A DNA stretch of 64,000 nt from Glandiceps talaboti (GCF_964340395.1 NC_135552.1:379001-443000), one strand, 5' to 3'. Numbered from the stretch's first letter, positions 13,771 through 27,231 are shown. A program made the numbers and translations. Notes: generated by a model not told the origin, from the letters alone.

Positions 13771-14254
13771 TAGTCTGACTCGTGGAGTCTTTTGACCCAT
13801 CATTATTTAAGGATTATCTAGAGGCTGGTTTGACCCCTCTTGAATGTACTTATGACCTATGAACCAGTATTTTGGCCAATGTAATTTCCTATTTACCAAT
13901 TTTTAAATTTTCTGACACTTTTGGACAATGTACTTAGTATCCAAGTTGTTGGTTTACTCATTTTCCGAGACTCTGACACCAAGTTTCTGGCTTTGGCATT
14001 TTAGTTCCAGAGCATCCTCTAGGGGCGTCTGGAACCTTAATATTCTCTCAAATTCTTTGTTTCTATACTAACTTTATCATCATGATCATGGCTTCATTCT
14101 ATAGAGCACCCCCACGCAGGCAAAGCGTCAGTACCCAGAATGCACTGTTGCCATGACGATGCAGTTGTATGCCCTTTAGATGATTAGTTCTTGAGACATC
14201 CTTAAAAGGAGATCACCCAGCAGTTCAAAGTTTAAAATGGGGGTTTTGAAGTAA
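13771..14254. other. no gene recognised
   Basis: Unique-looking sequence between the minisatellite and the next mobile element, with no supportable exon or repeat. Confidence 0.5.
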
Positions 14255-15647
14255 GGGGGCGATCAGTTTTTACAGCCGGGGGGGGGGGGGTGGTAAATCA
14301 GGAGGATTAATTACCTTAATTTCGGACTCAAAGAATGGCGGGGGGGGGGGGGGGGGGTCATCATTTTTACAAAGTGAATAAGTGGGGGTCACCTTATTTT
14401 CAACAACTGAACGAAATTATGAACCACACTGCTGTACTTAAATTTCCACGCCACAAATGTATGTGCATACAATAAACCATAAACAATGGGTATAAGTATA
14501 TGTTCAAATATAACATAAACTCTTTGTCTCTTGATACATCCCAAGCATATGACATGGTGTCATAACATTGCACCTTTTAAGCAACGGTTTTGTTAGAAAT
14601 GACTTCTCAATATTGCAGGCCATGCATTGCATTGTGTCATCATGTGATATAAAATCTTGCATGTGTAGCTGTACACGTAACACATAAGAAATGAAATACC
14701 TTGAAATTTACTGGATGGACTGACTCTAAAATCTGTGCCTCTATTGACCTGAACATGTTGAATTGCACGCAAACATAGCCAACAGAGACACACTTTCAAA
14801 TAATTTAATGAATTTGTATCTCTAAATGGTAACTGACCTCCACTGTGCATGTTTTCCCCAAATTTTCTCACTTTCCACTACTTGATCTTTTTTAATATTA
14901 TTTGTGTCAATATGACTTGAAATGATTTAAACTTTTGAACTCTAAAATTAGTGATACTTTTATGATATAACTAAGTTGTGTTTTACTTCTGAATGGTGCT
15001 CTAAATGGCCTCCAAATGGTGTTCATTTTTCAAAAAGCTCTTATCGTGGAAGGGGGACCCCCCCTCCACCCCCACACTTGTATAGCAGGCACACACTTCT
15101 CCCCATACTCTTTCCAGTTCTCTCCCTACTTTGAAACTTACTGAAACCCCTAGGTTTACAATTATATTCACTCCATTGCTAATACTGTACTCTACAATTA
15201 GCTGAATTAATTTATAATGGTAATAGTTCACTCAATCTCAGAGATATCCTAGAACCTTTGATTACTAAACCATGAATATTTTGCATGTCCATGAACAGAC
15301 AATCATACTTTTCATAGGGTTCATGTCTTTAAAGAGCTTTATACATGTGAAGCAATGGATTTGGGATAGCAATTTACCAGATACACTTAAAGTTACTGTT
15401 AATGTAAGAAGTCAAATTAACTGTGCAATGTGCTGTACTGTGCTTTGAGAATCTATAGTGTCTTTTGCAAGCACAAGAAGAATATTCCTTGTCAACAGAT
15501 GTCGGGGGGGGGGGGTCTGTGTACTTTTTTTATTTGTCAGGGGGGGGGTTGGATTGTTTTGTGGATAAATCACAGGGGGCGTCACTATTTTTACAACACG
15601 AACAAGAAGTCACCCGCCCACCCCCGGCCGTAAAAACTGATCGCCCC
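14255..15647. mobile_element. non-autonomous DNA transposon with TIRs and TAA target duplication
   Basis: The left end reads GGGGGCGATCAGTTTTTAC followed by AGCCGGGGG. The right end is its near-perfect inverse (CCCCCGGCC, then GTAAAAACTGATCGCCCC). Both ends are flanked by TAA (14,252-14,254 and 15,648-15,650), so the target duplication is 3 bp. Long G runs lie just inside each end. The interior has no transposase frame. A TAA duplication fits PIF/Harbinger-type insertion, but the class is inferred from that alone. Confidence 0.8.
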
Positions 15648-15650
15648 TAA

Positions 15651-16147
15651 TTACGTAAATTAAATATGGGTTCTGCTCAGCGTGCGGTCAGCGGCTATTT
15701 GGGACACAATTTTCCCGTTTTGTTCATTTTATTGGTTATTGTCAGCGAAGTTTTCTTCCCACACAACATGCATATTGATTGATGTAAAAGAGACTATGAA
15801 GTATACAAAAGTCTTTGAGGAAGGAACAATGTAGACGACCATTAATTAGGGAACCTTCAGTATTTACAAGGGGACGGGGGAAATCACACATGGTCTGTTA
15901 AGCAAAACATGAACCTCCCCTCATTCTCCATTTGTAAAAAGTGACCCTCCCCTTTGTCCCATTTTATAAAACATGACCCTCCCCATGACAATTGCATATA
16001 CTGAACGTTAATCAATATTCCCATTATATGTATACATACATATTAAATGATTTTGACGCTGTATTAGAAAGCAATATTTCTACATATAAGTGACAAACAG
16101 TAAAAGACTTGCTAGTTACCTTTCTCTTTTAATTATACACGATCTAG
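15651..16147. other. G/C-run repeat region, no gene
   Basis: This part has GGGGACGGGGG and several ATGACCCTCCCC motifs near 15,870-15,990, then ordinary AT-rich sequence. The same ACCCTCCCC word recurs in the tandem repeat at 16.65 kb, so the block is probably part of the same mobile repeat. I cannot define its ends. Confidence 0.4.
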
Positions 16148-16346
16148 TTAGTATCTAAAACGTGCTTTACATGTTGTGCATACTCTGCCTGATCTGGTCA
16201 CTTGTAAAAGTTCCCTGATATCATTGTCATCATTATCACGTTCACCTTCAGTATTGCCATTATCAGTGTCACTCTAATCTGACTCACTGGTACTACTTGA
16301 GTCAGTACATGTATCACTGTCCGTGTTCTCTATGACATTCAAAACT

Positions 16347-16388
<42 letters not shown>

Positions 16389-16423
16389 CTGCTACAATCA
16401 CCATCATATTTTAACAACAACAT
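16148..16423 (-). pseudogene. acidic ORF with internal stop, possibly transposon-derived
   Basis: Read on the minus strand from the ATG at 16,423, the frame gives a short leader, a run of about 12 aspartates encoded by the (ATC)n microsatellite, and a Ser/Thr/Asp-rich segment. A TAG at 16,274-16,276 interrupts it. The same frame continues through another acidic stretch to 'VTRSGRVCTTCKARFRY' and a TAA at 16,148-16,150. That the frame stays open on both sides of one stop, with a basic Cys-containing tail, suggests a decayed C-terminus of a mobile-element protein. I cannot name the family. It lies downstream of the CFAP97 gene on the same strand, but its phase does not join that gene. Confidence 0.4.
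16351..16388 (+). repeat. (ATC)n microsatellite
   Basis: About 12 copies of ATC/CAT, inside the acidic open frame on the minus strand where they encode aspartates. Confidence 0.9.
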
Positions 16424-16639
16424 TCACGTACAGTGTGAGTGATAAGGTGAGATGGGTACACTCAACAAAATGCGTCGCTTTATTAAACAATTTTCTTACA
16501 ATATATGTATTTTAATTTGTGCATTTTGGCATATAAAGTACTCGTAAAAATAAATATTGAGTGCTCATCTCACTTTTACATCTCAAAACACACAAAAATT
16601 GACAATAATTGAATCTTCAATTTGGTCACAACTACGGAT

Positions 16640-16775
16640 TATAAAATGTGACCCTCCCCCAAACATTGCAATGCAAAATGTGACCCTCCCCCAAACATTG
16701 CAATGCAAAATATGACCCTCCCCCAAACATTGCAATGCAAAATATGACCCTCCCGCAAGAACATGTTTGTAAAAT
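16640..16775. repeat. 32-bp tandem repeat, four copies
   Basis: A unit of 32 bp containing GACCCTCCC, AAACATTGCAATG and CAAAATGT starts at about 16,650, 16,682, 16,714 and 16,746. It lies immediately 3' of the fourth CFAP97 exon and would supply the tail of the protein if that exon were read through. Confidence 0.9.
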
Positions 16776-16835
16776 GTGTGCTTCTGAATAATTGAAGTAT
16801 GTATCATTATCATCAATCAACATCTCCACTCTTAC

Positions 16836-18353
<1,518 letters not shown>

Positions 18354-19232
18354 TGCAAAACAGGGTTTTGTTCAGAAGAGATAGCGGAGAAATTATCTGC
18401 AACTTCGTAGTTCATTACAAAATATCACTCGGTCAGTAATAACTGAATAGAACAGAGTGAATCGATTTTGTACGCGCCACGCAAAGGGAATTTCGTAAAT
18501 TCTTAGCATCACGTGAAACCCAGCGTCACATGCGTTGACCGTTGTGTGTGTTCTATTAATGGAATACGAAGTAAACATGTAAAAGGGGCGACTGCACAAC
18601 ATGCACAATGTCACTACGCGCTGTTTAGGAGGGAGGGGGTGTCTGGCGTTAATGCGATTGTTTCAATCTTCATTTTCACACTTCAAAAAAATTCAAAAAA
18701 TTTTCACGACTAAAAGGACTGTAAGTTCATCACACGGGTCCATTACGCATGTAATCATGCAGTTCTCCACACAAACGACGTAATCATAACGTAATCCTGA
18801 ATAATTAACGACCAAGCTGAGAATCACTATCTTTATCGGTAAATACTGGTAAGACGTAAGACAAAAAAGAAATAAAACAAGGGTTGAATTGGATTACCGA
18901 GAGTAACTGTGCTGTTTACCATACCCGGTTGAAAAATACTGAATGAGTTGAATACAGGTTTGTATACTGTGCGTTTATATAATTTATAAACTGTAAATGT
19001 ACTTGCATGCCCCGTGACTCGAGTATTCACACAGCTGTGTTGTACTCAACACTAAATGTTTTTTTTCCACGTTCCATAAGTTACCGTTCAAAGTTTGACT
19101 AATATTCCAAGACATTGTGCCATGTATTTGTCAACAAAAAACATTCCGAGCCAATAATTATATTGCAAACGCATGCTACTGAGCTACGTGTTGAGGACTG
19201 TTTACTGTGGCCTGTTCACGTTCTGATCAGGG
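18354..19232. other. 5' flank of the CFAP97 gene, no other gene
   Basis: Upstream of the CFAP97 start codon I see no further exon with support. There is no clear TATA box. Several open frames on both strands have no recognisable similarity. Confidence 0.45.
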
Positions 19233-19920
19233 GCATGAGGCAACAATTCTGGTGAAACCCGAAAATGATAATGATGTGACAGGTAACAAAGGCCCAAGTT
19301 AGCTATGAGTCACATTTACATACTTCTTTATTTATAGTATATTTTAATAAACTCATTATACACGTTTACACATATTTGTTATTTTGGGTATAAGAAATGG
19401 AATGATTAAAAATATTATATGTATGTATGTACGTGTACATTTTCTGGTCTTTTAAAAAAATGAAACACTTTTAATAATCGCAGAAAAAGTTTATATAAAT
19501 ATGGAAGTCTCCTAAAAAGAATAAAGAAAAAGAAAGTATATGGATAGACATGGTGTAAAATGGACGCTTAGTGCGCTCGCGACAGCTGACGCGCTGCACT
19601 GCTTGGTGTGCTCGAGCTCAAACGTATTGGGTAGGAAACGGCATCGAATAAACCAATCAGGACCCTTGAAATCGAACATGTGACCCATGAATTTTCTCTT
19701 GAAGCTGTGAGCTTGATACCGCCTGCTGCCCTCTTGTGGTGAGATATATATTTCGCATGCTGCAGTACATTGTAGAGTTTGCGGGACATTACAACAGATT
19801 GCCGAAACGGCATATTATATGAACTGAAGCTCCAAAACGTTGCGTCTTTTGCGAGGGAAATAAACAAAAACACAATTGATAACATCTTGGTTTTATCAAT
19901 ATTTGGTGTGAAGAGTTGCA
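19233..19920 (-). repeat. dispersed repeat R, copy without the 8.8-kb insertion (empty site)
   Basis: 19,233-19,536 is the inverse of 41,002-41,275, sharing GGCATGAGGCAACAATTCTG, TTAGCTATGAGTCACATTTA and TTTATATAAATATGGAAG. 19,537-19,920 is the inverse of 31,745-32,209, sharing GACAGCTGACGC, ATGTGACCCATGAATTTTC and CTTTTGCGAGGGA. In the copy at 31.7-41.3 kb the same two halves are separated by 8.8 kb, whereas here they touch at TATAT (19,537-19,541). This copy therefore shows the sequence without the insertion. It has its own ~40-bp deletion just after the junction. A Y-shaped G/T homopolymer block follows at 19,950-20,090. Confidence 0.85.
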
Positions 19921-19949
19921 GTATATAGTGCTGCTTTCACAAAAACTTG

Positions 19950-20092
19950 TTGGGGGGGGGGGGGGTTCGGGAGATTTTTTTTTTTTTTTTTTTTTTTTTG
20001 GGGGGGGGGGCTTGAAAGTGTATGGATAGTGTGTGTGTGTGGGGGGGGGGGTACCTGAAAAAAATGTTGTGGGTTGTAGGGGGGGGAGGGGT
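19950..20092. repeat. homopolymer block: G runs, T run, GT run
   Basis: Several runs of 10-13 G, one run of about 21 T, and a short GTGTGTGT tract. Similar G-run/A-run blocks sit beside other copies of repeat R (29,870-29,920). Confidence 0.85.
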
Positions 20093-20166
20093 AACTGAAA
20101 ATAAATTGACATCATGACTTTTCAAACATGGGAAAATAAGATTTTAAAATGTTGGTCTTACTTTTT

Positions 20167-20167
20167 C

Positions 20168-20207
<40 letters not shown>
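20167..20207 (+). repeat. (CAA)n microsatellite
   Basis: About 13 uninterrupted copies of CAA. Confidence 0.95.
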
Positions 20208-21186
20208 GCTACAAACAACAGTTGCTCACAAGTTAGTAAAATGAAAAACAAAAACAGTCAAATTTTAATTTTCTTTTAATAAACTGTTAATGTAATGATA
20301 AATTGAAATGGGCGAATTGAGTGGTACAGATTGTTTTTTGTCTGAAAATACCAGTGTCTTTCATGTACACTACTATCTACTGAAATTTGGTTCATTTAAT
20401 GTGTGAAATTACCTTTACACTGTACTGAAAATATTCTTTGTGACATGACTGTGTTTTGGTTTGTGGTTATCACAATGATATGTAACTTTTTCATGTAAAT
20501 TCTTACTAGTATTAAATGACAGACAAATATGACAGACAACATTTTACATTTGCAGCTCTTGGCAGTTACAAAAAAAAGTTGGAAAAGGTTCATCTCAGCC
20601 TGCCATCAAAATGTAAAAGATGCACCTGCACTAAAACATACTTGACAAGTATTAAAAACTTCTGTGCAATGTATTTTTTCATCCTATAGATATGACTATA
20701 ATTTTCAACATAAACTTTTAATAACACATTCTAAATATTTCCTAAAATTAGCATATTGGTAACGTCTGCTACATTTGAAACAGAAGACAATATCTCACAA
20801 GCTGAGTTAACAGAGAAAAAGTAAAATAAGTTTTTTGCACATACTTTTCAACTTTGCATGAATATACTACTAGTATTACTTGTAAATATAAAGATAAATA
20901 AATAAACTTTGACATAACTATCAATATAAAGTTACCGTAAAGATATATGGCAGGAATGAGGTAGTGAACTAACACAATATATGAGCAAATACTCCAATAT
21001 AGTCTCAATAAACATTTTCATAAAGTAGTGTTTGCACAAACTGTGGATTTTTTTGGAATGCTTAAAACATGTCTCTGTAAAACATATCTGAATATATAAA
21101 TATTTGAAGCAGCACATAATAATAATTAAATAATAAGTATATAGTAATAATAATTTTTACAATAATCAAGTTTATTTCAATACTAA
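20208..21186. other. no gene recognised
   Basis: AT-rich sequence; the minus-strand open frames here are short and resemble nothing I know. Confidence 0.45.
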
Positions 21187-21249
21187 CCACCCTACCTGGG
21201 GTAGTTTTGTATGCTGAGTTCAAAATAGGGGGTCATTTTATGAACATCT

Positions 21250-21263
21250 GTTGCCATGGTAAC
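21250..21263. promoter_or_regulatory. palindromic RFX X-box-like site
   Basis: GTTGCCATGGTAAC matches the two-half-site X-box consensus bound by RFX factors. It lies in the first copy of the 340-bp duplication. A related palindrome, GTTTCCATGGAAAC, is at 21,414-21,427. The nearest gene I recognise is the ciliary CFAP97 gene about 2.9 kb away, whose start faces this side. The site lies in a repeat, so function is uncertain. Confidence 0.5.
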
Positions 21264-21584
21264 CAAAACCACCATAATATGTTAACCATTTTTTCCAAAA
21301 TTTGACATAAAACATTGAAAAAAAAGATAATACAGTGAAAAAATGCCCTTGTATTAGACATGTATGAGTTAGTGCTACCTGATGTAACATAAATTGTATA
21401 AAATTGGATAGCTGTTTCCATGGAAACGTATGGTAGACGTGAAAATTATGTTTTCATTATATACACATACATCTCACAAACAACATTATAAATCTGATAA
21501 ATATCTTTTTATTTGCACATTGACCCTACTACCAAGGGTACTTTGTCATGCTGAGTTCAAAAAAGCGGTCATTTAATAACATCG

Positions 21585-21598
21585 GTTGCCATGGTAAC
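21585..21598. promoter_or_regulatory. second palindromic RFX X-box-like site
   Basis: The same 14-bp palindrome recurs in the second copy of the duplication and is unchanged, although the surrounding sequence has diverged. Confidence 0.5.
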
Positions 21599-21755
21599 CA
21601 AAATAACCATATAACGTGAATTTTTGAAAAATTAGACATAAAACACTTTAAACATTTCAAATTTAGGAAAAAAACATTGTTGCTGTTGGAATGTATGGGT
21701 TGGTGATATCTGTTGTAACAAGGTTTCATGATTTTTGAAATTATCTGTATCAAAT

Positions 21756-22755
21756 CTATGCAATTCTAAAAGTAAAACTCTAAAAATCACCAGAATAAAT
21801 TGTAAATTTACTAAATACCTAAATACCAGCAGTCCTTGAGAATTCGAACTACACAACTTGGTTCAGTCTTTCATCACAAAATCTCCAAATGTGTACACAT
21901 ACATTTGAGTACAAGTTGACATACGCGACTCCATACTGTGTATCGTTTGTTTATGGATAGAAATTCAAAATCCGACAGTTTCAAAGATCGTCTGCTGCTC
22001 CAGCTGACACTGTTGTCACTGTATTGTGACAACTGCTTGATGTGTGTACATGCGTATGTACGTATTTCTGGGTCCCAAATTCAGACGATAACAGACACCG
22101 ATATTATTCATGTCATCGGGGACAAGTGACATCACGGTAGCATTCATTATTACAGGAATACTTATAAATTATCCAGAAATTCTCAGTCATAAGGCTTGCG
22201 AAGTGTCGAGTGTGAGAAATGGCGTCTGTTACTACGTGTGCGCGAGGTGAATGACGCCACTAGAATTGAATACAATGTAGCAATGTGCGTTACATTGTTG
22301 TATGTGTGCATGCGGTACCGCTGTACACACATCACATACAATATTACAAGTGAGATAGACAACGATAGAAACAAACTCACCAGCTTTAAATACAAATGTA
22401 TTGTTTACATGACTTTGCCGACGATGAGGAATAATCATCATTAATTTACATTAAGCTTAGTTGCTAAAATTATGGATGAGTTAAAACAGCAAGGGAGATT
22501 GCAAATATTTTTTTCCGACATTTCATAGGCGAATGTTATGCAGTGTTTTTTCGGAGTGTCTGCTGATCGACGTATGTTACCAGTACATTGTGCTGGTGAC
22601 AGGTGTGGGATATTTATGACATCAATTTGAAGAGTATTTCTATGAATAATAAACACTGGTTACCTTTGATAAACGGTTACCTAATAAAGTACATTGAATC
22701 CACTGAACTTTAACGATGTCTATATCGCGAGCAAACGTGAAACTGAGATGACCTG
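21756..22755. other. no gene recognised
   Basis: No supportable exon. The open frames at 21,938-22,129 and 22,183-22,444 overlap on both strands and resemble nothing I know. Confidence 0.45.
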
Positions 22756-22760
22756 GGGAA

Positions 22761-22932
22761 TGTAATAATCGACCAAACTGACTCAAGGGTACTGCAGAAA
22801 TGACAAACTTTATTCAAGATCAACACTTACTCACATATTAACATACATTAGCATACATAAGCATTGACGTCTTTCAAAGCAAGTATAGTATGGTGTTCAA
22901 TGACAGGTGTTCAATGACAGCTAATCATTACA
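22761..22932 (-). repeat. 3' LTR of the Ty3/gypsy element
   Basis: A 172-bp terminal repeat, 170/172 identical by eye to the copy at 27,246. The substitutions are at about 22,800 (A/C) and 22,924 (A/T). Confidence 0.97.
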
Positions 22933-22945
22933 TCTTCCTTCCTTT
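22933..22945 (-). promoter_or_regulatory. polypurine tract of the LTR element
   Basis: On the minus strand a purine-only run, AAAGGAAGGAAGA, directly abuts the 3' LTR. This is the expected place and composition for the plus-strand primer. Confidence 0.85.
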
Positions 22946-23228
22946 GTAAACGAGTCTGTAATACTCTTATGAACATTTGAATTATAATTGTCAATAGAAT
23001 TATCTCAAAGTTCCAAGTGATTTTAATTTCGTATTAACGAATAATCAGGTGACATCATGACTTGCTAACCATACTTCACATACATGCACCACAACATGAA
23101 ACATCAAACAACAAACAAAGTATTCTAAATCAAAGTTCCTAACTATTGAAGCATGGGGTGGACTATCCAGCTTCAGGACAAGTTGAGGATTATTCTGCCT
23201 CGTTGTAACTCATCCAACTATCCCTATC

Positions 23229-26200
23229 CTATGAAAAATATTCATCAAATCCAAATCGAAGAGGCTTTCTGATGACGCGTCCACTTACGCGACTGTTGAT
23301 TGGTTGCGTAGTCGATGTATTGGTGAGATATTGTGATGGTGAAGTTTCTTTCTTTGGTGAACTGTCCAGTATTTCTTTTGGAGAATGCCGGATGGGAGTC
23401 AGTGGTAACAAAGTCGGTGTACTGTCGTCTGGTAATTCATACTGTGGTACCAATGGCGTTTCCTTTGGTGTCAATAACAGGTCTCTCCGGTTTCTCCTAT
23501 ATTGTCTGTCTTCAGCTTTCACAATATATGACCGTGGTTTTGTTGTAGCTTTTATTACAATTCCAGGTTTCCATGTATTTTCCGGTGTGCGCAAGCGCAC
23601 CTGATCACCTGACTTTAAATCTGCAAGTGGTTTGGAACCTCGATCGTAATAAAACTTCTGCGTGACTTGGGTTTCTCTCAGTTTATGCTGCATGTTATTG
23701 CCCACTACTTTGGGATCAAGGAGTGATGTCTTTGTAGGAATCAGTGTCCTTGTCCGTCTACTCATTAACAGCTGAACTGGTGACCCCATTCCTTCCAGGG
23801 GTGTGTTTCTAAGTGCTAGTAGAGCAAGATATGGATCTTTATTATCATATTTCGCTTTCTTTAGTAACTTTTTCACCGTCTGTACTGCTCTTTCCACCAT
23901 CCCGTTGCTTTATGGGTATCTCGGGGATGATGTTATGTGTTCGAAATTGTATTGCTGAGCAAATATCTTGAATTCTGCACTGTCATACTGTGGGCCATTA
24001 TCCGATATCATCGTTTCAGGAATACCATGTCTAGCAAACTGTTCTTTGTGTTGTTTTATGATGGCTTTACTTGTGGTATCTGTGATTTCCGAGACTTCTA
24101 CATATTTTGAGAAATAATCTACGAGCAATAGATATTTTTCTTTGTTGCATTCAAAGAGGTCGGAGCCCACCTTTTGCCATGGTCGGTCTGGTATATCATG
24201 GTTTATGAGCGGTTCCTTCTGTTGTTGATTTCTAAACCGATTACATGTTGCACACCTGGTTATTACATCTGTTATTTGTGCACTCATTCCAGGCCAAAAC
24301 AGTACATCTCTTGCTCGTTTCTTACACTTTTCCACTCCGAGATGACTACTATGGATCTTTTCTACCATTTCTCGTCGTAGTGATGCTGGTACAAAGAGTT
24401 GTTCCCGTTTTAACAACAAACCATCCTCAACACTTATTTCATCTCTGAATTGCCAGTACTCTCTAATATCAGGATCCACACCATCTCTTTTATCCGGCCA
24501 TCCACTCATTACTGTAGATCTTAATTTCTGCAATACTGGATCATTCTTTGTTTCTTCTTTGAAAATCGATATTTTCTTGTGTGTGATTGGCATATTTGAC
24601 AAAGTGTGAACTTCGAATTCATCTGTACATTCCTCAGCTGTGTTCTTAATTGGTGATCTACTTAGAGTGTCTGCTATATGGAGATCCTTACCAGGTTGTA
24701 TTGGACGTTCAAATCATATCTTTGGATTTTGAGCATCATCCTTTGAATACGTGGCGGTGCAGCCGCAATAGGCTTCTTGTATAAACTTTCCAGTGGCTTA
24801 TGGTCCGTTTCTATGTAGATTTTACTCTTACCATATATGTACTGGTGGAATTTCGTGTATCCAAAGACGATAGCTAGCATCTCTTTTTCAATCTGTGCAT
24901 AATTCTTTTCAGAGATATTTAGAGAGCGAGAAGCATATGCCACTGGCTGATTTTCTTGCATTAAGCAAGCTCCTAAACCTACAGATGATGCATCAACTGA
25001 CAAAGTTACCGATTTGTTTAGGTCATAGTACTTCAGTACTGGTGCCTTGGTAATGACTGACTTCAATTCGTTAAAACATCGAGTGTGTTTTTCCTCCCAA
25101 TGCCATGCTACACCCTTTTGATTCAATTCCCTCAGTGGTTGGTTAATGGTAGAAAGGTTAGGGATAAATTTGGCTAGATAATTCACCATACCCATAAATC
25201 TTTGTAACTCTTGAGTGTTTTTTGGAACAGGCATTTCATTGATAGCTGTTATTTTCTCTTCATCAGGACTAAGTCCATCCGGTCCAAGTTTGTGTCCAAC
25301 ATACTTCACTTCTGATAATGCTATTTTACACTTTTTTCTATTCAGCTTTAAATTACTGTCACGTGTTCTTTCCATGACACTTCGTATTCTCGATACGTGT
25401 TGTTTTCTGTCATCTGAACTCCAGACAATTACGTCATCCATTATAGCATCTACACCATCAAGACCTTCATACGTCTGTGCAACAATTCGCTGGAAAACTT
25501 CCGGGGCTGATGAAATTCCAAAGGGAAGTCTCAGAAATCGATATCGGCCAAAAGGCGTGTTGAAGGTTAATAATTTGGAACTTTCGTCATCTACTTTCAC
25601 CTGCCAGAAGGCATTACCTGCATCCAAAACACTGAATATTTTAGCACCTGCTAGTTTTGCCGCCACTTCTTCTACAGTTTTCATTGGGTAATGTTCTCGT
25701 TTGACAGCTTTATTTAAATCACGGGGATCAATGCATATTCTGACCTTCTCACCCTTCTGTACAACAACCATTGAATTTACCCAATCTGTCGGTTCTGTTA
25801 CTCTGGCTATAACCCCCATTTCTTCCATTCTCGTTAACTCTGTTTTCACTTTGTCACGTAGGGCAAATGGGATTTTCCTGGGCGGATGCACGACTGGAGT
25901 TATAGTTGGATCAATTTTAATGTGATATTCTCCTTTTACACGCCCTAATCCTTCAAATACATCAGGATACTCATCCAAGATATTAACTGGGTTAATGGAA
26001 GTTTTACCTTCTTTGTCTGTTGTCACTTCAAACAGTCTCTTGATTAGATTCATTTCTGAACAGGTTTTCAGACCTAGGACTGGAGTAACATTAGCGTCAA
26101 CGATGTGAAACTCGGCGACATGATAACGACCTCTATAACATATAGTCATTTCATTTTTTCCATACACCTTCATCTTGTCACCCGAATACGTCACTAGTTT

Positions 26201-26560
26201 AGCTTTTGAACGTTTTAGTGGTTCTCCTGAGATTTTTTCATACATTGTTTTCTGCATTACATTACATTGTGCTCCTGTATCAAGTTTGAATGTGGCATTC
26301 CGACCATTTACATTTATGTTTACTTTCCACTCATTCTCTTCGGTGGTGATGTTGGAGTTTACCGAATCTATTATGAATTGCTCGTCGTCACTTTCTGTAT
26401 CAGTTTCATGAATAACGTGGACTTTTTGCCTCGGCCATGGGGAACGACACACTTTCGCAAAATGATTTTTCTTTCCACATTTATGACACGTTTGACCATA
26501 GGCGGGACATCGCATTCGTTCGTGTCTCCAACCACAATTTCTACACTGTGTACTGGGCAA
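23229..26560 (-). pseudogene. pol (with gag zinc knuckles): protease, RT, RNase H, integrase; disrupted
   Basis: The first frame (26,560-24,674, 628 residues) begins with two zinc knuckles, C-x2-C-x3-H-x4-C and C-x2-C-x4-H-x4-C. An aspartic protease with 'LDTGA' near residue 92 follows, then a reverse transcriptase with 'IMDD' in place of the usual Y/F-x-D-D, and an RNase H beginning 'SVDASS' with a later 'TDHKPL'. The frame is lost near 24,675. The integrase frame (24,602-23,910) has an H/C zinc-binding region, two of the three catalytic acids ('GSDLF', 'ISDNGPQ'), and ends at an in-frame TAA at 23,910-23,912. The same frame resumes directly after the stop with 'NGMVERAVQ', which holds the third catalytic acid, and runs to 23,229. 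One frameshift and one nonsense codon are therefore visible in pol. The interior of the 628-residue frame is intact. Confidence 0.95.
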
Positions 26561-26573
26561 ACTGCTAATACTG

Positions 26574-27224
26574 TTATTCTCTCACCGGGCTTTTACCATG
26601 GTTGTTATCAGATTTGTTTAGTGTACCTTGTTTGTGGTCTTTACCTGATACTGTATTCACTACTTTGTCATCGTGATTCTCGGTCAAATTTTTTATCTGT
26701 GTTTCACTAGCTTCTGCAGCACGACAAATGTCAATGGCCCTGACTAAAGTTAAGTCAGTATCTCTCAACAAACGAGCACGGACTTGATCATTTTGGATGC
26801 CACATACAATTCTATCGCGTATTAGTCAGCAAGTTGACCAAATTCACACGACTTTGCTTTCAATTTCAAGTCAGTTACATACATATCAATATGTTCTGAT
26901 GGACCTTGGTTCCTCGTATTGAAAACGTGCCTTTCATAGGTAATATTCTTACGTGGATTACAGTATTTCTCAAACTCTTCCATTACCTTATCAAGTTTTT
27001 CTTTGTCACCTTCGGCGCCCCATTGGAATATATTATATACTTCGACTGCTTCAGGACCGGCCACATGGAGCCTAGGAGTGCAGTGTCATGGCTTGCACTT
27101 TGTCATCTTTAGCACTAATACCACTTGCTACTAGATAGATTTCGAACTGTTGTTTAAACCTTCTCCAGTTCTCAGAAACATTTCCTTTGAAACTCAAGCT
27201 AGTAGGTGGTGCAAGCTGATCCAT
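26574..27224 (-). pseudogene. gag of the Ty3/gypsy element, disrupted
   Basis: The gag start is the ATG at 27,224, just after the primer site, reading 'MDQLAPPTSLSFKGN' and then 'NWRRFKQQFEIYL', a typical capsid N-terminus. A frameshift/stop falls near 27,075-27,090. A second frame (27,064-26,822) carries the capsid middle, including 'YCNPRKNITYERHVF'. Another break occurs near 26,820. A third frame (26,771-26,574) carries a charged C-terminal part and ends at a stop just before the zinc-knuckle frame. Gag is thus in three pieces and not translatable as it stands. Confidence 0.9.
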
Positions 27225-27231
27225 GTTGTTT

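Larger units (their letters stand above)
21187..21755 (+). repeat. ~340-bp block duplicated in tandem
   Basis: Two diverged copies begin near 21,187 and 21,527. Both contain ATGCTGAGTTCAAAA, GGTCATTT, TTGCCATGGTAACCAAAA, a TTAGACATAAAACA-like word, and a TGTATG-GTT-GTG-TA-CTG-TGTAACA block. They share no coding frame. Confidence 0.75.

Noticed and set aside
16148-16423. Acidic frame as the last exon of the CFAP97 gene
   Set aside because: The only usable acceptors give the wrong phase or an immediate stop after the phase-0 donor at 16,836.
23272-26710. Plus-strand frames opposite the retrotransposon (up to 158 codons)
   Set aside because: Antisense shadows of gag-pol.
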